Shown: one piece after another, positions 25,377 to 33,803 of the stretch | How the letters are laid out: every line of letters begins with the position of its first letter | Numbering within the stretch: the stretch's first letter is position 1 | From: Solirubrobacter taibaiensis | GTDB lineage: Bacteria > Actinomycetota > Thermoleophilia > Solirubrobacterales > Solirubrobacteraceae | Direction of reading: 5' to 3' | Length of the DNA stretch: 64,000 bases | NCBI GenBank assembly: GCA_027587225.1 | Contig: JAPDDQ010000029.1 | Location: forward strand, 36,498-100,497 | Program-made: the position numbers and the translations under genes | Notes under the pieces: generated by a model | The model's input: the letters and a program-made list of their open reading frames with translations, nothing else | What the model was told of the DNA's origin: nothing | The model's database searches: none

Positions 25377-26216
25377 ATGGATTCTTTCGAGGCGCACCGA
25401 CCGCATCTGCACGCTGTCGCGACGCGCATGCTGGGCTCGGAGGCCGAGGCCGACGACGCGCTGCAGGAGGCGTGGCTGCGGTTCGATCGCACCGACACGA
25501 GCGACGTCGAGAACCTGGGCGGCTGGCTGACGACGGTGGTCTCGCGCGTGTGCCTGACGATGCTCGACGCGCGCAAGCGCCGGCGCGAGGAGGCGCTCGA
25601 GGAGGGCCGGCTGCCGGACCCGGTGATCACGCGCGCACCCGACCCCGAGGGCGTGGCGCTGGCGGCCGACGCGGTCGGCGCCGCACTGCTCGTCGTGCTC
25701 GAGACGTTGCAGCCGGCGGAGCGCCTGGCATTCGTGCTGCACGACCTGTTCGCGGTGCCGTTCGACGACATCGCGCCGATCGTCGATCGCTCCCCGGCCG
25801 CGGCCCGTCAGCTCGCGTCGCGGGCACGGCGGCGTGTGCAGGGCGCCGATCCCGAGGCTCCCACCGCCGACCGCGAGATCGTGGACGCGTTCCTGGCCGC
25901 CGCCAACGGCGGCGACTTCGAGCGGTTGCTGGCGGTGCTCGATCCCGACGTGGTGCTGCGCACCGACGAGGGCGGCGGCGCGCTGCGGGTTCTGGAGGGC
26001 GCGCAGGCCGTGGCGTCCAGCGCGAGCTTCTTTGCGGGCACGCGCGTCGCGCACCCCGCGATCGTCGACGGGCTCGCCGGGTTCGTGGCCACCGAGGACG
26101 GCGTGCCGGTCGCCGTGCTCGCGTTCGTGATCGAGGACGGCCGGATCACGGCGATCGACGCGCTGGGCGGGACGGATCGCGTCGCCGGGCTCGGGCTGGA
26201 GGCGTTCGTCGGGTGA
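25377..26216 (+). CDS. ECF41/SigJ-type RNA polymerase sigma factor with SnoaL-like tail
   Basis: The 279-residue protein has sigma region 2 (LHAVATRMLGSEAEADDALQ, about 10-30; WLTTVVSRVCLTMLDARKRR), region 4 (LQPAERLAFVLHDLFAVPFD, about 120-160) and a C-terminal NTF2/SnoaL-like domain (VDAFLAAANGGDFERLLAVL, about 175-275). In ECF41 sigma factors this fused tail replaces an anti-sigma factor and tunes activity. The adjacent CMD-family gene and the matching divergent promoters agree with that group. The inducing signal is unknown. Confidence 0.92.
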   Translation: MDSFEAHRPHLHAVATRMLGSEAEADDALQEAWLRFDRTDTSDVENLGGWLTTVVSRVCLTMLDARKRRREEALEEGRLPDPVITRAPDPEGVALAADAVGAALLVVLETLQPAERLAFVLHDLFAVPFDDIAPIVDRSPAAARQLASRARRRVQGADPEAPTADREIVDAFLAAANGGDFERLLAVLDPDVVLRTDEGGGALRVLEGAQAVASSASFFAGTRVAHPAIVDGLAGFVATEDGVPVAVLAFVIEDGRITAIDALGGTDRVAGLGLEAFVG

Positions 26217-26261
26217 GCCGCACTCCGCTCCCGTGTCCCCGCGACACGGGAGCGGGCGGCG

Positions 26262-26996
26262 TCACGCCGCGGTTCGCCCGCCGTCGACGGGAAACGTGCC
26301 GCCGGTGGCGAAGCTCGCGCGGGACGAGGCAAGGAAGACGACGAGCTCCGCGATCTCGCCGGGGTCGGCGACGCGGTTGAGCGGGAGCGTGGGCGCGTAG
26401 GAGTCCAGCTCCTCCTTCGTCCCCGCGCTCGTGTACGTCGGGCCGGGCGCGACGCTGTTCACGCGCACGTGCGGGCTGTACTCGGTGGCCCACGCGCGGG
26501 TCATCGACTCCAGGGCGGCCTTGGTCGCACCGTACGCGGCCGAGCCGGGCAGCCCGACGCTCCCGGCCATGCTGCCGATGTTCACGATGCTGCCGTTGCC
26601 CCGCTCGGCCATCCCGGGGGCGAGGGCGGCGACGAGGAAGAACGGTCCGCGCACGTTGGTCGCGAACAGCGCGTTGAACTCGTCGACGGCGAGGTCCTCG
26701 CTCGGGCCCCACAGCGCCATGCCGGCGTTGTTGACGAGGATGTCGACGTCGCCGACCTCGTTCGCGAGCGCGCGCACGTCCTCCGGGTAGCTGATGTCGG
26801 CGCTTACGAACCGGGCACTCCCGCCGAACTCCGCGATGTCGGCGACCGCCTGCTCGCCGCGCGTCGCGTCACGGCCCACCGCGATCACGTCCGCGCCGTC
26901 GGCGGCGAGCCGGAACGCCACCGCCCGGCCGATGCCGGAGGTGGCGCCGGTGACGAGTGCGGTCCGTCCTGTCAGGTCTTCGGGAGCGGGTTTCAT
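26262..26996 (-). CDS. Short-chain dehydrogenase/reductase
   Basis: The 244-residue classical SDR has the cofactor motif TGATSGIGR (about 17-25), NNAG (VDILVNNAGMALWG), the catalytic Ser in VNIGSMAG, and YxxxK in AAYGATKAALE. It ends in a typical TGGTFPVDGG segment. It interconverts an alcohol and a ketone using NAD(P); Arg after GR suggests NADPH. The substrate is unknown. ATG 26996 is preceded by TAGCTT at 7 nt, supporting this start over the longer frame beginning at 27080. Confidence 0.93.
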   Translation of the reverse strand: MKPAPEDLTGRTALVTGATSGIGRAVAFRLAADGADVIAVGRDATRGEQAVADIAEFGGSARFVSADISYPEDVRALANEVGDVDILVNNAGMALWGPSEDLAVDEFNALFATNVRGPFFLVAALAPGMAERGNGSIVNIGSMAGSVGLPGSAAYGATKAALESMTRAWATEYSPHVRVNSVAPGPTYTSAGTKEELDSYAPTLPLNRVADPGEIAELVVFLASSRASFATGGTFPVDGGRTAA

Positions 26997-27003
26997 CGCG
27001 GCG

Positions 27004-27009
27004 AAGCTA
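27004..27009 (-). promoter_or_regulatory. Putative -10 element (TAGCTT, minus strand)
   Basis: TAGCTT is exactly 7 nt upstream of the SDR start at 26996 on the minus strand, the same arrangement as seen on the plus strand at 38237. Confidence 0.45.
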
Positions 27010-27047
27010 CCGCCGCTGTCCGCCCGTGTCTGTACCCAATTGGTGTG

Positions 27048-27075
27048 GCGCGGTCCTCCTTCAGGAGGACCGCGC
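27048..27075. terminator. Strong 12-bp stem hairpin
   Basis: GCGCGGTCCTCC (27048-27059) and GGAGGACCGCGC (27064-27075) are perfect complements around TTCA. It begins 8 bp beyond the stop of the small peptide gene on the minus strand and is probably its terminator, although no clear T run follows. Confidence 0.65.
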
Positions 27076-27083
27076 AGCACCGG

Positions 27084-27272
27084 TCAGCAGCCCCAGCGGG
27101 GGTTACAGATCCGGCCGTCGCTCATGATGATCCCCTGCTGGGAGACGCCCGTGGCGGTGGGGGCCACGACCGGCTGGGGAGTGGCGGTCGCGGCTGAGGC
27201 GGGGCCGGCGAAGGCGACGACGGCCGCGGGGACGACCAGCAGGGCAGTAGTGCGGCGGAGAGCGGAGAACAT
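27084..27272 (-). CDS. Small secreted peptide, 62 residues
   Basis: MFSALRRTTALLVVPAAVVA begins a clear signal peptide with an A-x-A cleavage site near residue 26. The remaining ~35 residues are Pro/Thr/Val-rich and end with QQGIIMSDGRICNPRWGC, giving two Cys six residues apart that could form a disulfide. An AAAGG element lies upstream of ATG 27272. The hairpin at 27048 follows the stop. Function is unknown: a small structural peptide, a toxin-like peptide or a signal. It resembles the neighbouring 58-residue peptide in layout and shares QQ-[GS]-II before the C-terminal tail. Confidence 0.65.
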   Translation of the reverse strand: MFSALRRTTALLVVPAAVVAFAGPASAATATPQPVVAPTATGVSQQGIIMSDGRICNPRWGC

Positions 27273-27372
27273 GTGGAGCCTTTCGCTTAGGTGGTCGCAG
27301 CGCACACTTCCATCCGTCCCGGGAGCGAACCATGGGGGAAACCCCTTGAAGTTCGACCGGGGGTGAGGGGGG

Positions 27373-27549
27373 TCAGCGGGGGACGACGGACCCGTGGTTG
27401 GTGCCGATCGGGGGCGTGAAGCCGATCAGGATCGCGATGATGCTCTGCTGCTCGGCGGCGGGCGCGGGGGATCGCTCCGCAGCGGACGCCACGGTAGGGA
27501 AGGCGAACGCGGCGACGGCGGCCAGCGTGATGACGCGGGTGAAGCTCAT
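27373..27549 (-). CDS. Small secreted peptide, 58 residues
   Basis: An excellent ribosome-binding sequence, AAGGAGGA, precedes ATG 27549. The product has a signal peptide (MSFTRVITLAAVAAFAFPTV, cleavage near ASA). The ~34-residue mature peptide is AERSPAPAAEQQSII followed by AILIGFTPPIGTNHGSVVPR, with no Cys. It lies 100 bp upstream of the other small peptide on the same strand and downstream of hemW. Function is unknown. The ribosome-binding site and signal peptide make it a credible gene despite its length. Confidence 0.68.
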   Translation of the reverse strand: MSFTRVITLAAVAAFAFPTVASAAERSPAPAAEQQSIIAILIGFTPPIGTNHGSVVPR

Positions 27550-27604
27550 CGGTTCCTCCTTGAAGGGGTCGGCGGAGGAGACGCCTGCCGCGGCGCCGTA
27601 TTCC

Positions 27605-28840
27605 CTACGCGGCCAGGTCGATCGTGACCGGGTCGGCCAAGAGGCGGCCGCGGAGACTGAGCACCGCGCGGCCCGACGCGTGGTCGACGGGTTCGAGCAG
27701 CCCGTCGGCGACGTGGCGCCGCGCCGCGGCACGGCCCACCGGCGTGAGTGCTCCCAGCGGCACGCCGGACCGCAGGCGCAAGCCGAGCATCACGCGCTCC
27801 AGGCGGACCTCGTCGTCGCCGGGGGTCTCGCGCGCGGCCGCGGGGGACGTGCCGGCCACGAGCCGTTCGGTCCACGCCCGCGGGTGCAGGACGTTCCACC
27901 AGCGCACGCCGCCGACGTGGCTGTGCGCGCCGGGGCCGGCGCCCCACCAGTCGCCGCCGCCCCAGTAGCCGAGGTTGTGGCGGCACCAGGCGGCTTCGTC
28001 GGTCGCCCACGAACAGGTCTCGTACCAGGCGAGGCCCGCGTCGGCGAGCACGCGCTCGGCGGTCTGGAAGCGGTCGACGATCACGTCCTCGCCGGGCACC
28101 GTGAGCTCGCCGCGACGGACCTGCGCGGCCATCCGTGTGCCGGGTTCGACGATCAGCGAGTAGGTCGAGAGGTGATCGGGCGACGCGCTCAGCGCGGCGT
28201 CGAGCGAGGCGCGCCAGTCGTCGGCGGTCTCGCCCGGGGTGCCGTAGATGAGGTCCAGGCTGACTTGCTCGAAGCCCGCGGCGCGGGCCTCGGCGACGGC
28301 GGCCTGCGGCCGGCCGGGGGAGTGGGCGCGCTCCAGCGTCGCCAGCACGCGCGGCACGGCGCTCTGCATCCCGAGCGAGAGGCGCGTGAAGCCGGCCTCG
28401 CGCAGCGCCGTCAGCTTCGCCGGCGACACCGATTCGGGGTTGGCCTCCGTCGTCACCTCGGCGCCTTCGGCCAACCCGAAGCGCTCGTCGATCCGCCGCA
28501 GGATCCGGATCAGCTCGTCCGCGGACAGCAGCGAAGGCGTGCCGCCGCCGAAGAAGACCGTGTCCACGCGCGGCGGGTCTTCGCCGAGCACCCGCGCTGC
28601 CAGGTCGATCTCCGCGAGCACCGCGTCCACGTACCCGCCGGCCTGCTCGGCGCCACGCTCGCCGGGCACGTACGTGTTGAAGTCGCAGTAGCCGCAGCGT
28701 GAAGCGCAGAACGGCACGTGCACGTAGAACCCGAACGGCCGCGTCCCGATCCCCGCGAGGGCCTCGGCGGGCAGCGCGCCGTCCGCCGGCGCGGGGTCTC
28801 CTGCAGGTAGGCGAGCCACGGCGCGGGAGAGTCTAGGCAT
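27605..28840 (-). CDS. hemW: HemW-type radical SAM protein
   Basis: The 411-residue protein has the radical SAM cluster motif CASRCGYC (Cys45, 49, 52), then DTVFFGGGTPSLL, TTEANPESVSPAKL and RLSLGMQSAVPRVL, as in HemN/HemW. It lacks the extra N-terminal Cys of HemN, so it belongs to HemW, a heme chaperone that binds heme rather than oxidising coproporphyrinogen. A C-terminal winged-helix region ends the protein. Start ATG 28840 has GAAGGG upstream. It is divergent from the secreted MopE-like gene. Confidence 0.92.
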   Translation of the reverse strand: MPRLSRAVARLPAGDPAPADGALPAEALAGIGTRPFGFYVHVPFCASRCGYCDFNTYVPGERGAEQAGGYVDAVLAEIDLAARVLGEDPPRVDTVFFGGGTPSLLSADELIRILRRIDERFGLAEGAEVTTEANPESVSPAKLTALREAGFTRLSLGMQSAVPRVLATLERAHSPGRPQAAVAEARAAGFEQVSLDLIYGTPGETADDWRASLDAALSASPDHLSTYSLIVEPGTRMAAQVRRGELTVPGEDVIVDRFQTAERVLADAGLAWYETCSWATDEAAWCRHNLGYWGGGDWWGAGPGAHSHVGGVRWWNVLHPRAWTERLVAGTSPAAARETPGDDEVRLERVMLGLRLRSGVPLGALTPVGRAAARRHVADGLLEPVDHASGRAVLSLRGRLLADPVTIDLAA

Positions 28841-28911
28841 TGCCCTTCGGCGCGAGGATCAGGCAGACTTGCGCGGTGGAGGCAGGTGTTGGCGGTGAAA
28901 GGCAGGCAGCG

Positions 28912-29802
28912 GTGCGTAGTTGGGTAACGGCGGCATTTCTCGTACTGGCGTGCGCGTTCCCGGCGGGCGCCGCGGCGGACCCGGTGCCGACGATCACGCT
29001 CGATCGTGACGGCCCGGTCACGCTGCTCGTGCAGTCCAAGTCGGCGCTCAACGTGCTCAACCTCGCGGTGACGTCGCCGCTCATCCAGCCCGTCTGCACC
29101 GACTGCAAGGGCGGCGAGGCGCTGTCGCTCGGGGCCATGTCCAAGGGCACCGAGATCGTGCTGCGCCTCGAGGACGCCCAGCAGACGTTCCTCTCCACCA
29201 ACCCGGCCCACGCGCGGATCGATCAGAGCGGCGGGACGTGGCGGATCGGCTGGGACGACGCCCTGGGTGACGGGGACTTCGAGGACCTCGTGGTGACCAT
29301 CGCCGTCCCGACGCTCGCGCCGGCCGTCGACCGCGACGGCGACGGCATCTCGCCGCCCACCGATTGTCTCGATACGAACTCCGCGGTGCACCCGGGTGCG
29401 CCAGAAGTGCCCGGCAACTCCCTCGACGACGACTGCACGGGCGGCGACGCCCTGGCCAAGATCGCCGCCGTGGTCACGGTGAAGTGGGAGGAGCACCGCG
29501 CGGGCGGCGTGCGCCTGAAGCGCTTCGAGGTCAAGGACGCGCCGGCCGGCGCCCAGATCGCCGTGCGCTGCCGTGGAAAGCGCTGCTTCAAAGAACGCAT
29601 CACGCGCGCCTCGGCGGGCGGCGCCGCCAAGCTCGTCTCTCGCGTCCCGCGGCGGATCCGGCCCGGCTGGACCCTCGACGTCATCGTCACGGCGCCGAAC
29701 ATGATCGGCAAGGTCCGTCGCTACGACGTCCGCAAACGGGACATGACCGACGGCCGGACGTTCTGCATGTTGCCGGGAGCCAAGAACGCTTCGCGCTGCT
29801 GA
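28912..29802 (+). CDS. Secreted protein with MopE-type metal-binding motif
   Basis: The protein has about 296 residues. GTG 28912 opens a signal peptide (SWVTAAFLVLACAFPAGAAA). Residues about 25-130 are a beta-rich domain with a CTDCKGG motif. Residues about 143-180 hold the putative metal-binding motif of MopE type: DRDGDGISPPTDCLD, then VHPGAPEVPGN and DDDCTG. The C-terminal ~110 residues contain paired Cys and many Lys/Arg. It is probably a surface or secreted protein. The frame is open further upstream to ATG 28840, but that extension lacks a signal-like sequence. Confidence 0.78.
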   Translation: MRSWVTAAFLVLACAFPAGAAADPVPTITLDRDGPVTLLVQSKSALNVLNLAVTSPLIQPVCTDCKGGEALSLGAMSKGTEIVLRLEDAQQTFLSTNPAHARIDQSGGTWRIGWDDALGDGDFEDLVVTIAVPTLAPAVDRDGDGISPPTDCLDTNSAVHPGAPEVPGNSLDDDCTGGDALAKIAAVVTVKWEEHRAGGVRLKRFEVKDAPAGAQIAVRCRGKRCFKERITRASAGGAAKLVSRVPRRIRPGWTLDVIVTAPNMIGKVRRYDVRKRDMTDGRTFCMLPGAKNASRC

Positions 29803-29859
29803 GCGCCGACGCGTAGCCGCGCCGGTCACAGATCCGGCGGCCAACGCGAAGTAGGGGGC

Positions 29860-32028
29860 ATGAGGGGGCTCGAGGATCGGCTGCGCCCGATCACGCCGCA
29901 GCTGGCGTGGCGGGTGGCCGTCCTCGGCGGGATCGCGTTCGTGCTGTTCGCGGTCGTGTTCTTCCGGCTCTGGTACCTGCAGGTGCTGACGGGGGACGTG
30001 TCCCGCGTGGCGGCGAGCCGCAACGGCGTCCGCACGGAACGGATCGAGGCACCGCGCGGGGACATCGTGGATCGGGACCGCCGCCAGCTCGTGCGCACGA
30101 AGAAGGCGGCGGTGGTGCAGCTCGTGCCGTCGACGCTGCCCGAGACGGTCCAGGAGCAGGCCGACGACTTTCGCGAGGCGCTGGCCGTCGCGGAGGGTGA
30201 GCGGCTCGAGTACGAGCGTCGGTACGACGCCCTGGTTCGCCGGCTCCGCGACGACGGGCGCCGGACGACCAAGGCTCAGCGCCGGCTGCGAGACGCGCTC
30301 CGCGCCCGCAAGACCATCGCCCGCGAGGTGCCGATCCCGCCGATCCCACCCGCCGAGCACGACCTCGCGGCCCTGTACGCCCGCATCGCGACCACGATCC
30401 GCATCCGTCCGAAGACGATCCACGAGCGTGTGATCCGCAGCGTCGCGGATCGGCCGTACGCGAACGTCACCATCCGCACGGACGTGCCCCTCGCGCAGTT
30501 CAACTACATGCGCGAGCGGCCGGAGGAGTTCGCGGGCGTCGTGGTGACGAAGCGCTACCTGCGCGAGTACCCGCGCGGCACGCTCGCGGCGCACCTGTTC
30601 GGCTCGGTGTCGGAGATCACGGAGCCGCAACTCGGGCTCAAACGCAACGCGGGCGTGGAGCCGGGCACGCGGATCGGCCAGAGCGGGCTCGAGTACACCT
30701 ACGACAAGTTCCTGCGCGGCGAGGACGGCACGATGCGGCTCACGGTCGACGCGCACGGCGCGCGCGACGAGCAGCGCCGGCTCGCCGTGACGGCGCCCGA
30801 GCAGGGCTCACGGCTGCGGCTCACGCTCGACGTCGACCTGCAAGCCGCGGGCGAGCGCGCCCTCGAACGAGCGCTCCGCAGCTCCAAGGAACCGGCCCGC
30901 GCTGGCGCGTTCATGGCGATGGATCTCAGCAACGGCGAGGTGTTGGCGATGGGCTCGGCACCAGCGTTCGACGCGAGCGTGTTCGCCCGCCCGTTCACGC
31001 AGCGCACGTGGGAGTCCCTGACGTCGGACGCGGTGGACGCGCCGCTGGTCAACCGCGTGACCGAGTCGGTGTATCCGTCGGCCTCCACGTTCAAGCCCGT
31101 GACCGCCCTGGCCGCGCTCGAGGCGGGCCTGATCACGCCGTCGCGCAAGATCGAGGACCGCGGCACGTGGGAGTACGGCGGCCGCGACTGGCAGAACGCG
31201 CGCGGGGCCCGCTTCGGCGACATCAACGTGTCGACCGCGCTGAAGGTCTCCTCGGACATCTTCTTCTTCAAGCTCGGCGCGCAGGCGAACGACAAGGGCC
31301 CGCTCATCCAGCGCTGGGCGGAGCGGCTCGGCTACGGGCACAAGACCGGCATCGACCTGCCGGGCGAGAGGCCGGGGCGGGTGCCGGACCGTCGCTGGCG
31401 GCAGGCCGGCTTCGCGAAGTACCTCGAATGCGCGGAGGCCGAGCACGTCGCGCGCGGCACGATGGAGGCCCTGTTCACGTGCGGCGGGATCGACAAGCCA
31501 TGGACCCCCGGCGACAACGTCAACCTCGCGGTCGGCCAGGGCGACCTGCAGGCCACGCCGATCCAGGTCGCCGTCGCCTACGCGGCGCTGGCCAACGGTG
31601 GCACGATCGTGCGCCCGCACCTCGGCAAGGCGATCGAGGACGCCAATGGCATCCCGCTGCAGGAGTTCCGCCCCAAGGCGCGCCGCCAGGTCCGGTTCGC
31701 GGCGCGCGACCGCGCCGTGATCCTCGAAGGCCTGCGGCGCGCCGCGCGCGAGGAGCACGGCACGTCCGCAGACGTGTGGAAGGGCTGGCCGATGCGGCGC
31801 TACCCGGTCTACGGCAAGACGGGCACGGCCGAGCGCGGCGACGATCCCGACCAGGCCTGGTACGTGTGCTTCGTCAAGGACTCCGAACGGCCGATCGTCG
31901 TCGTGGTGACGGTGGAGAAGGGCGGCTTCGGCGCGGCGACGGCGGCACCCGCCGCGCGGATGATCCTCTCAGAATGGTTCGACGTGAAGGATCGTCAGTT
32001 CCATACCGGTTCCAGCGCGACCCGGTGA
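29860..32028 (+). CDS. mrdA: Penicillin-binding protein 2 (peptidoglycan transpeptidase)
   Basis: The 722-residue protein has one N-terminal membrane segment (VAVLGGIAFVLFAVVFFRLW), the PBP dimerisation region (RNGVRTERIEAPRGDIVDRD) and a transpeptidase domain. Catalytic motifs are S409-TFK (YPSASTFKPV), SSD and K653-TG (YGKTGTAE). Such PBP2/PBP-A-type enzymes cross-link peptidoglycan, usually for elongation. A ribosome-binding sequence, GTAGGGGGC, sits directly before ATG 29860. The next gene starts within its stop codon (GTGA). Confidence 0.93.
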   Translation: MRGLEDRLRPITPQLAWRVAVLGGIAFVLFAVVFFRLWYLQVLTGDVSRVAASRNGVRTERIEAPRGDIVDRDRRQLVRTKKAAVVQLVPSTLPETVQEQADDFREALAVAEGERLEYERRYDALVRRLRDDGRRTTKAQRRLRDALRARKTIAREVPIPPIPPAEHDLAALYARIATTIRIRPKTIHERVIRSVADRPYANVTIRTDVPLAQFNYMRERPEEFAGVVVTKRYLREYPRGTLAAHLFGSVSEITEPQLGLKRNAGVEPGTRIGQSGLEYTYDKFLRGEDGTMRLTVDAHGARDEQRRLAVTAPEQGSRLRLTLDVDLQAAGERALERALRSSKEPARAGAFMAMDLSNGEVLAMGSAPAFDASVFARPFTQRTWESLTSDAVDAPLVNRVTESVYPSASTFKPVTALAALEAGLITPSRKIEDRGTWEYGGRDWQNARGARFGDINVSTALKVSSDIFFFKLGAQANDKGPLIQRWAERLGYGHKTGIDLPGERPGRVPDRRWRQAGFAKYLECAEAEHVARGTMEALFTCGGIDKPWTPGDNVNLAVGQGDLQATPIQVAVAYAALANGGTIVRPHLGKAIEDANGIPLQEFRPKARRQVRFAARDRAVILEGLRRAAREEHGTSADVWKGWPMRRYPVYGKTGTAERGDDPDQAWYVCFVKDSERPIVVVVTVEKGGFGAATAAPAARMILSEWFDVKDRQFHTGSSATR

Positions 32029-32822
32029 AGCCGCGCACCCTGGCCGCGAACGCGCGCCGCAACGCGAACGGAGGCGTGCGCCGGATGTGGCGCTGGCGAG
32101 CCACGCGTGCCGCCGCCTGGGCGCTGCTGGAGCGGCATGTCGAGCCGGGAGCGACCGTCGCGGTGGTCGGCGCGGGCAACGGGCACGACCTGCCGCTGCG
32201 GCGGCTCGGTCGCAGAGCCGGGCGTCTGGACCTGATCGACCTGGACCCGATCGCATTGCGCGGCACCGGTCGGCGGCTGCGGCTCACCGGCGTGCGCGCC
32301 ACCACGATCACGCAGGACGTGACCGGCGGTGTCGCCGAGCTGATCGTCCGCGACGCCGTCGCGCAGCGGCCGGTGCGCGCCCTCCCGGCGCCGCAGACGA
32401 TCGGCGCGCCGCCGTACGACGTCGTGATCGCCGACCAGTTCTTCAGCCAGCTCCTGTATCCGGCGCTGTCGGATTCCCGGCTGCCTCCGAAGGCGGTGAA
32501 CACGGTGCTGCGCGCCCACGGCCAAGGCCTCACGAACGCGGTCGTGGCCGGGCTGGTCGCGGCGGCGCCCGGTGGCGTGGTGATCTGCATCGAGGACGTC
32601 CTCGGGTGGTGGCCCGGTCGCGACCAGCCGTTCGCGATCGAGGAGGTCCTGGCGTCGGATACGCCGATGCCGCTGATCGAACGCGGCAAGTCGGCCCGCG
32701 GCGCCAACGGTCGCGCCGCGCTGGCGCTCGCGGGCGCCGAGGTGGTCGAGCACGCGTTCTGGCGCTGGCCGTTCGCGGGAGGGACCGACTACCTCGTCTG
32801 CGCCACGGTCGCGCGGGCCTGA
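32025..32822 (+). CDS. SAM-dependent methyltransferase-like protein
   Basis: The 265-residue protein has a Rossmann core: motif I VAVVGAGNGHDLPLRRLG (about 43-60), the acidic LDLIDLDP (about 65-72), and DVVIADQFFSQLLYPALS, consistent with a methyltransferase or spermidine-synthase-like fold. No catalytic signature identifies the substrate. GTG 32025 overlaps the PBP2 stop, so translation is coupled. The Arg-rich N-terminus (KPRTLAANARRNANGGVRRM) may contact nucleic acid or a membrane. Function is unknown. Confidence 0.75.
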   Translation: MKPRTLAANARRNANGGVRRMWRWRATRAAAWALLERHVEPGATVAVVGAGNGHDLPLRRLGRRAGRLDLIDLDPIALRGTGRRLRLTGVRATTITQDVTGGVAELIVRDAVAQRPVRALPAPQTIGAPPYDVVIADQFFSQLLYPALSDSRLPPKAVNTVLRAHGQGLTNAVVAGLVAAAPGGVVICIEDVLGWWPGRDQPFAIEEVLASDTPMPLIERGKSARGANGRAALALAGAEVVEHAFWRWPFAGGTDYLVCATVARA

Positions 32823-32843
32823 TCCGCTGGCAGGCTTGACCGC

Positions 32844-33782
32844 ATGCGCGGCATCTCGTACCTCTCGGACCAGGTGCCCGAAGCGGACGTGCGTCGCGAC
32901 CTCGCGGTCATCCGCGAAGAGCTTCGCTGTGATGCCGTGCTGGTCAAGGGCAACGACGCGGCGCGCCAGCTCGAGGCGGCTGAGATCGCGCTCGCCCTCG
33001 GGCTGGACGTCTGGATCGAGGCGCAGCGGGAGAACGCGCGGCCCCGCGCGGCGCTCGGCCAGCTCGGAACGGTGGCGGCCGGGGCGGAGCGACTGCGCGT
33101 GAACCATCCCGGGCGCGTGACGCTCGTCGTCGGCTGCGAGCTGTCACTGCTCACCCGCGGCATCGTCCCGGGGCCGGGCACGTTCGCGCGGCTGATGCTG
33201 ATCCTGCGTGCCGGCCGGCTGCTCCGCCGCCGCATCACCCGCCGGCTGAACCGTCGGCTCGCCGACGCTCGCACCGTCGCCCGCCTGCGGTTCAACGGGC
33301 CCGTGACCTACGCTGCCGCGCTTTGGGAGCACGTCGACTGGTCGGCCTTCGACGTCGTCGCGGTGAACCTCTACCGAATCGGCCGCGACACGGCGGGCTA
33401 CGCCGAGCGCGTGCGCGCGTTGGTCGACAGCACGGACAAGCCGGTCGTGATCACCGAGTTCGGCTGCGGCGCCCACCGCGGCGCCGAGCTCCGCGGGCCG
33501 GGCTCGTTCCTGATCGTCAACTGGTTCGCGCAGCCACCGCGGATCAAGCGCGGGCACATCCGCGACGAGGCCGTGCAGGCGCGCTACCTGCTCGAGCTGC
33601 TCGACGTGTTCGACGCGAGCGGCGTGCACGGCGCCTTCGCCTTCACCTACGTGATGCCCACGTTTCCGCGTGACCCGGACCCGGTGTTCGATCTCGACAT
33701 GGCCGGCTTCGGGATCGTCACGGCGCCCGGCGGGGAGCGCAAGGCCGCGTTCGACGCCCTCGCACGCCGCTACGCGGGCTGA
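32844..33782 (+). CDS. TIM-barrel glycoside-hydrolase-like protein
   Basis: The 312-residue protein begins MRGISYLSDQVPEADVRRDL and has a TIM-barrel-like periodicity. One glutamate sits at the end of a strand in PVVITEFGCG, as in clan A glycoside hydrolases. The upstream acid/base residue is less clear (FNGPVTYAAALWEHVDW). There is no signal peptide, so it acts in the cytoplasm unless the start is wrong. A CAGGCT hexamer lies 7 nt before ATG 32844. The function cannot be named beyond the probable fold. Confidence 0.65.
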   Translation: MRGISYLSDQVPEADVRRDLAVIREELRCDAVLVKGNDAARQLEAAEIALALGLDVWIEAQRENARPRAALGQLGTVAAGAERLRVNHPGRVTLVVGCELSLLTRGIVPGPGTFARLMLILRAGRLLRRRITRRLNRRLADARTVARLRFNGPVTYAAALWEHVDWSAFDVVAVNLYRIGRDTAGYAERVRALVDSTDKPVVITEFGCGAHRGAELRGPGSFLIVNWFAQPPRIKRGHIRDEAVQARYLLELLDVFDASGVHGAFAFTYVMPTFPRDPDPVFDLDMAGFGIVTAPGGERKAAFDALARRYAG

Positions 33783-33803
33783 GCCGTCAACATCGGACAG
33801 CAC

